From the NCBI GenBank assembly GCA_024695565.1, contig JAILHX010000025.1, positions 1 through 64,000 of the forward strand: 64,000 nt of DNA. Reading direction: 5' to 3'. Of this stretch, positions 61,815 to 64,000 are shown one piece after another (position 1 is the stretch's first letter; each line of letters opens with the position of its first letter). This DNA comes from Saccharofermentans sp. Lineage in GTDB: Bacteria; Bacillota_A; Clostridia; Saccharofermentanales; Saccharofermentanaceae. The position numbers and the translations under genes were made by a program. The notes under the pieces were generated by a model, which was given only the letters and a program-made list of their open reading frames with translations, was not told the origin of the DNA and searched no databases.

Positions 61815-63464
61815 ATGAAAAAGAATTATTTGGGATTTGGGTTAGTTTACTGTGTTTTGGCACTTGTAATCTTCTCGGTATTGATGTCGTTTTATACAAA
61901 GAAAAAGATCGATGTTGTAAATGAAGGTATGCGTAACATTGCTCTTTTTCCTGAAATATCAATGGGCAATTCCGAAAACGGAACTCCGGAATCACTGGCA
62001 CATAATGCTGTCAACTCATGGAAATTTCTGTCATTCGTCGGTGATGACGTAGGCTTTTACTCTTCTATAGTTGATACCGAAAATAATGGCAGGGTAATGT
62101 TTGAATCACAGGATTTTCTGGCATTCCGTTATTATGGTGAGGTTGAAACTGAGGTTATTGAGAATTCCTCTGACAGATATGAAGCGAAGGATACTCAGCT
62201 GGTTCCCGGTTCTACCAGATTTATGTTTTTTGAAGAGCCGCTGACACTGTCAAAGGACGAGGTTTCAAACTTCCGCTTCCCGCGCGGAAAAGATATTACG
62301 GTAGCAGGTGCGAGATGCGATGATACATTCGTTTACGGAGGCAAGTTTACTTTTTCTTTTGATGACAAGGTCAAGACATTAAATATTGCTGAGCCTGAAG
62401 TTGTCAATGAAGAGAAGGGCGTTCCTTATGAGGAGTGGATCGTAAGGCTCGATGAGATCGAGTATTATTCCTTGGGCGGGAATTCCGGAATAAACAAAAA
62501 GGCTCATAGACTTAGCGATGCATATGTTGCTAAGCACTTAGACGGCCAAGTTCCTGCCGGCCGTAATGTCAAGGAAGGGATTTTCACTACGACTGCTTCG
62601 GTAATCTTTGTTCACGATAAAGGACATTACCTTCTTACTTATTATTTCGTAACAAATCCGCTCCTGATCGTCATCAGAGATAATTTGTGGGTTTATATCT
62701 TGTCCGTTCTGGCTCTGGTTTTCGTAGAAGCTGTAATCATTTATGCAGTAAGAAAGCTCTACCTTAATCAGAAGAGATTTGAATTAAGGAGCGAAAAGCT
62801 TACGAAGGGCATCGCTTACGATCTGCAGGGACCTCTGTCTGTTACCAGGGAATATCTGGATAAATGGGAAAACGTAGACGAGGAAAAGCGCCCTGAGTAT
62901 TCGGAAAAGATAATATCTGAAGTTGACCATATGTCATCTATGGTTACAAGGCTTCTCGAACTGTCTAAGATACAGGACGGCAGCGTCAAGCTTAACCGTG
63001 AGGATGTTGATCTCGTGCTCCTGACCCAAAACATTAAGAAGAGGAATATGGAATCAATATTGAAAAAGAATATAGATCTGGCGGTCGAATGCGATGATCC
63101 CGGGGCAGAATATACGGTTTACGCTGATCTCGAGATGATGTACATAGTTATTAATAACTTCATGACAAATGCCATTAAATATTGCGATCACACTATAAGG
63201 ATCAAGCTGAAAAAGTTCAGAAACTCAATAGAATTCAGCATCACGAACGACGGCGCAGGAATCGACAAGGCTGATCTGGAAAAGGTCTGGGATGTTCTTT
63301 ATAACTCCGGCAAGGATAAGTCCGGACAGGATGAGAACAGCGGAGTAGGGCTTTCAGTCGTAAAGAGCATACTTGATGCACATAATGCAAAGTGCGGATG
63401 CTTTAGCGGGCTTAAAGGAACGAATTTCTGGTTTTCAATGGACAAATACGAGGAAGAAAAATGA
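61815..63464 (+). CDS. Sensor histidine kinase-like protein with Tyr in place of the H-box His
   Basis: 549 aa from ATG 61815 (AAAGGA upstream; in-frame extension to 61701 possible). An N-terminal helix, an extracytoplasmic sensor of about 250 residues and a second helix (LWVYILSVLALVFVEAVIIY) lead to the dimerisation domain. The H-box reads GIAYDLQGPLSVTREYL: Tyr335 stands where family members have His (AHDLxxPLxxI). The ATP-binding lobe looks intact: N-box INNFMTNAIKY, G1 TNDGAGIDKADLEKVWDVLY, G2 NSGVGLSVVK. It may be a pseudokinase, a heterodimer partner or use another acceptor. A paralogue starts in an ATGA overlap downstream; no response regulator lies in the window. Confidence 0.88.
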   Translation: MKKNYLGFGLVYCVLALVIFSVLMSFYTKKKIDVVNEGMRNIALFPEISMGNSENGTPESLAHNAVNSWKFLSFVGDDVGFYSSIVDTENNGRVMFESQDFLAFRYYGEVETEVIENSSDRYEAKDTQLVPGSTRFMFFEEPLTLSKDEVSNFRFPRGKDITVAGARCDDTFVYGGKFTFSFDDKVKTLNIAEPEVVNEEKGVPYEEWIVRLDEIEYYSLGGNSGINKKAHRLSDAYVAKHLDGQVPAGRNVKEGIFTTTASVIFVHDKGHYLLTYYFVTNPLLIVIRDNLWVYILSVLALVFVEAVIIYAVRKLYLNQKRFELRSEKLTKGIAYDLQGPLSVTREYLDKWENVDEEKRPEYSEKIISEVDHMSSMVTRLLELSKIQDGSVKLNREDVDLVLLTQNIKKRNMESILKKNIDLAVECDDPGAEYTVYADLEMMYIVINNFMTNAIKYCDHTIRIKLKKFRNSIEFSITNDGAGIDKADLEKVWDVLYNSGKDKSGQDENSGVGLSVVKSILDAHNAKCGCFSGLKGTNFWFSMDKYEEEK

Positions 63465-64000
63465 AGAAACAATATATAAGATACGGAGCAGTTTTCTGCA
63501 TTGTTGTGCTGCTGGCGTTTTTGATCGCATTTGTAATTTTCACCAAGAATAAAATAGATGATTATAACTTACGTTTCAATCTGCCGTTTATATCAGCAGA
63601 CATTGATTATCATGCTGATAATGATGATGGACAATTGGAACAGCAGGTAATCAGATCATGGGATCGCTATCTCACATATGAATATGCGGATCGCACGGGT
63701 TTTTATTCTTCGATAACGGATGTTAACAGCGGCGAGGTTATCCTGGATTCTTTTGAACAGGGAATACACAAAGGCGATGCTGAAATTGAAAAGCTTAATC
63801 AAATAGCTTACGAGGCAGGCATTGAAGGAGAAAAGACTTATAAAAAAAATGACGGTGTTAATACTAAAAAAGGTATGTTTACTTCAACCTCGGTCTTGAT
63901 CTGTCTGGCTAATGAAGGCAATATCCACGTTTCTTACTGCATTGCGGGAAAACCTTTTGCAAGCGTGCTTAAGAGTAATGCGCAGACTTATATATTTATG
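63461..64000 (+). CDS. Second sensor-kinase-like protein, N-terminal part, cut by the window edge
   Basis: ATG at 63461 overlaps the TGA of the preceding kinase gene (ATGA). 180 codons are open to the window end. The visible part parallels the upstream kinase: N-terminal helix (YGAVFCIVVLLAFLIAFVIF), TKNKIDDYN, RTGFYSSITDVNSGEV, KKGMFTSTSVLICLANEGN, and the start of a second helix. It lacks about 80 residues of the upstream sensor domain. The kinase part lies beyond the window, so whether its H-box His is present is unknown. Confidence 0.8.
   Translation, partial: MKKQYIRYGAVFCIVVLLAFLIAFVIFTKNKIDDYNLRFNLPFISADIDYHADNDDGQLEQQVIRSWDRYLTYEYADRTGFYSSITDVNSGEVILDSFEQGIHKGDAEIEKLNQIAYEAGIEGEKTYKKNDGVNTKKGMFTSTSVLICLANEGNIHVSYCIAGKPFASVLKSNAQTYIFM

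Overview
The window looks like a chromosomal segment of an anaerobic, Gram-positive member of the Clostridia (Bacillota), perhaps a gut or rumen species. I infer this from the gene content: a T-box upstream of aspS, a TPP (THI-box) riboswitch, lipoproteins with a Cys lipobox, choline-binding-type cell-wall repeats, an ireB-ruvX-DUF1292 cluster, SecG, an IreB-type regulator, DUF3021/LytTR and DUF4364 genes, and dense operons with strong AGGAGG-type ribosome sites. No rRNA, tRNA or CRISPR array was seen. Mobile DNA is limited to the tail of an IS3-family transposase at the left edge.

Layout. 0-0.9 kb: IS3 transposase tail, a 54-aa membrane ORF with its terminator, and a palindrome-rich spacer. 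0.9-8.2 kb: proS, coupled to a secreted transglutaminase/LRR protein, then a MacB/FtsX-type ABC pair with a giant coiled-coil extracytoplasmic domain. 8.3-12.2 kb: an AraC regulator (minus), then a tightly overlapping plus-strand set (hexapeptide acetyltransferase, Xaa-Pro aminopeptidase, membrane-anchored alpha/beta hydrolase). 12.3-15.4 kb: a MATE exporter, then a TPP riboswitch controlling one ORF that joins a ThiT thiamine-uptake S component to a complete AqpZ-like aquaporin. 15.4-17.7 kb (minus): hydrolase-LytTR-DUF3021 operon with a likely LytTR operator, then a large nested palindrome and a 65-aa ORF coupled to a DinB-fold gene. 18.3-20.9 kb (minus): a three-gene ABC-2 exporter. 21-22.5 kb: AraC/cupin regulator and an unknown gene.

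22.5-29.6 kb is a one-carbon/corrinoid region: metF, a stand-alone MetH reactivation domain and a shortened metH on the minus strand, with a BtuFCD/FhuBCD-type uptake system running divergently. 29.7-36.6 kb holds a PTS-IIC-like permease, a 366-bp spacer with a candidate structured RNA and a palindromic operator, an ABC exporter, a Ca2+-type P-ATPase and secG. 36.7-43.5 kb carries a choline-binding-repeat surface protein, a membrane glycerophosphodiesterase, rnr and a lipoprotein. 43.5-52.7 kb is informational and envelope: T-box-aspS, mtaB, ireB, ruvX, two DUF1292 paralogues, a CPBP protease and a 1037-aa exported protein. 52.8-64 kb: DUF4364 regulator, pgi, two paralogous lipoproteins, an aconitase-family hydratase, a YitT protein, a zinc-ribbon membrane protein, a 57-aa ORF behind a palindrome, and two tandem sensor-kinase-like genes. 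The complete kinase has Tyr where the phospho-accepting His is expected.

The most notable item is the ThiT-aquaporin fusion under TPP control. Next are the His-less sensor kinase with its tandem paralogue, the candidate RNA at 31.05-31.18 kb, and the LytTR direct repeats at 17.33 kb. Functional calls rest on remembered family motifs; no database search was possible.
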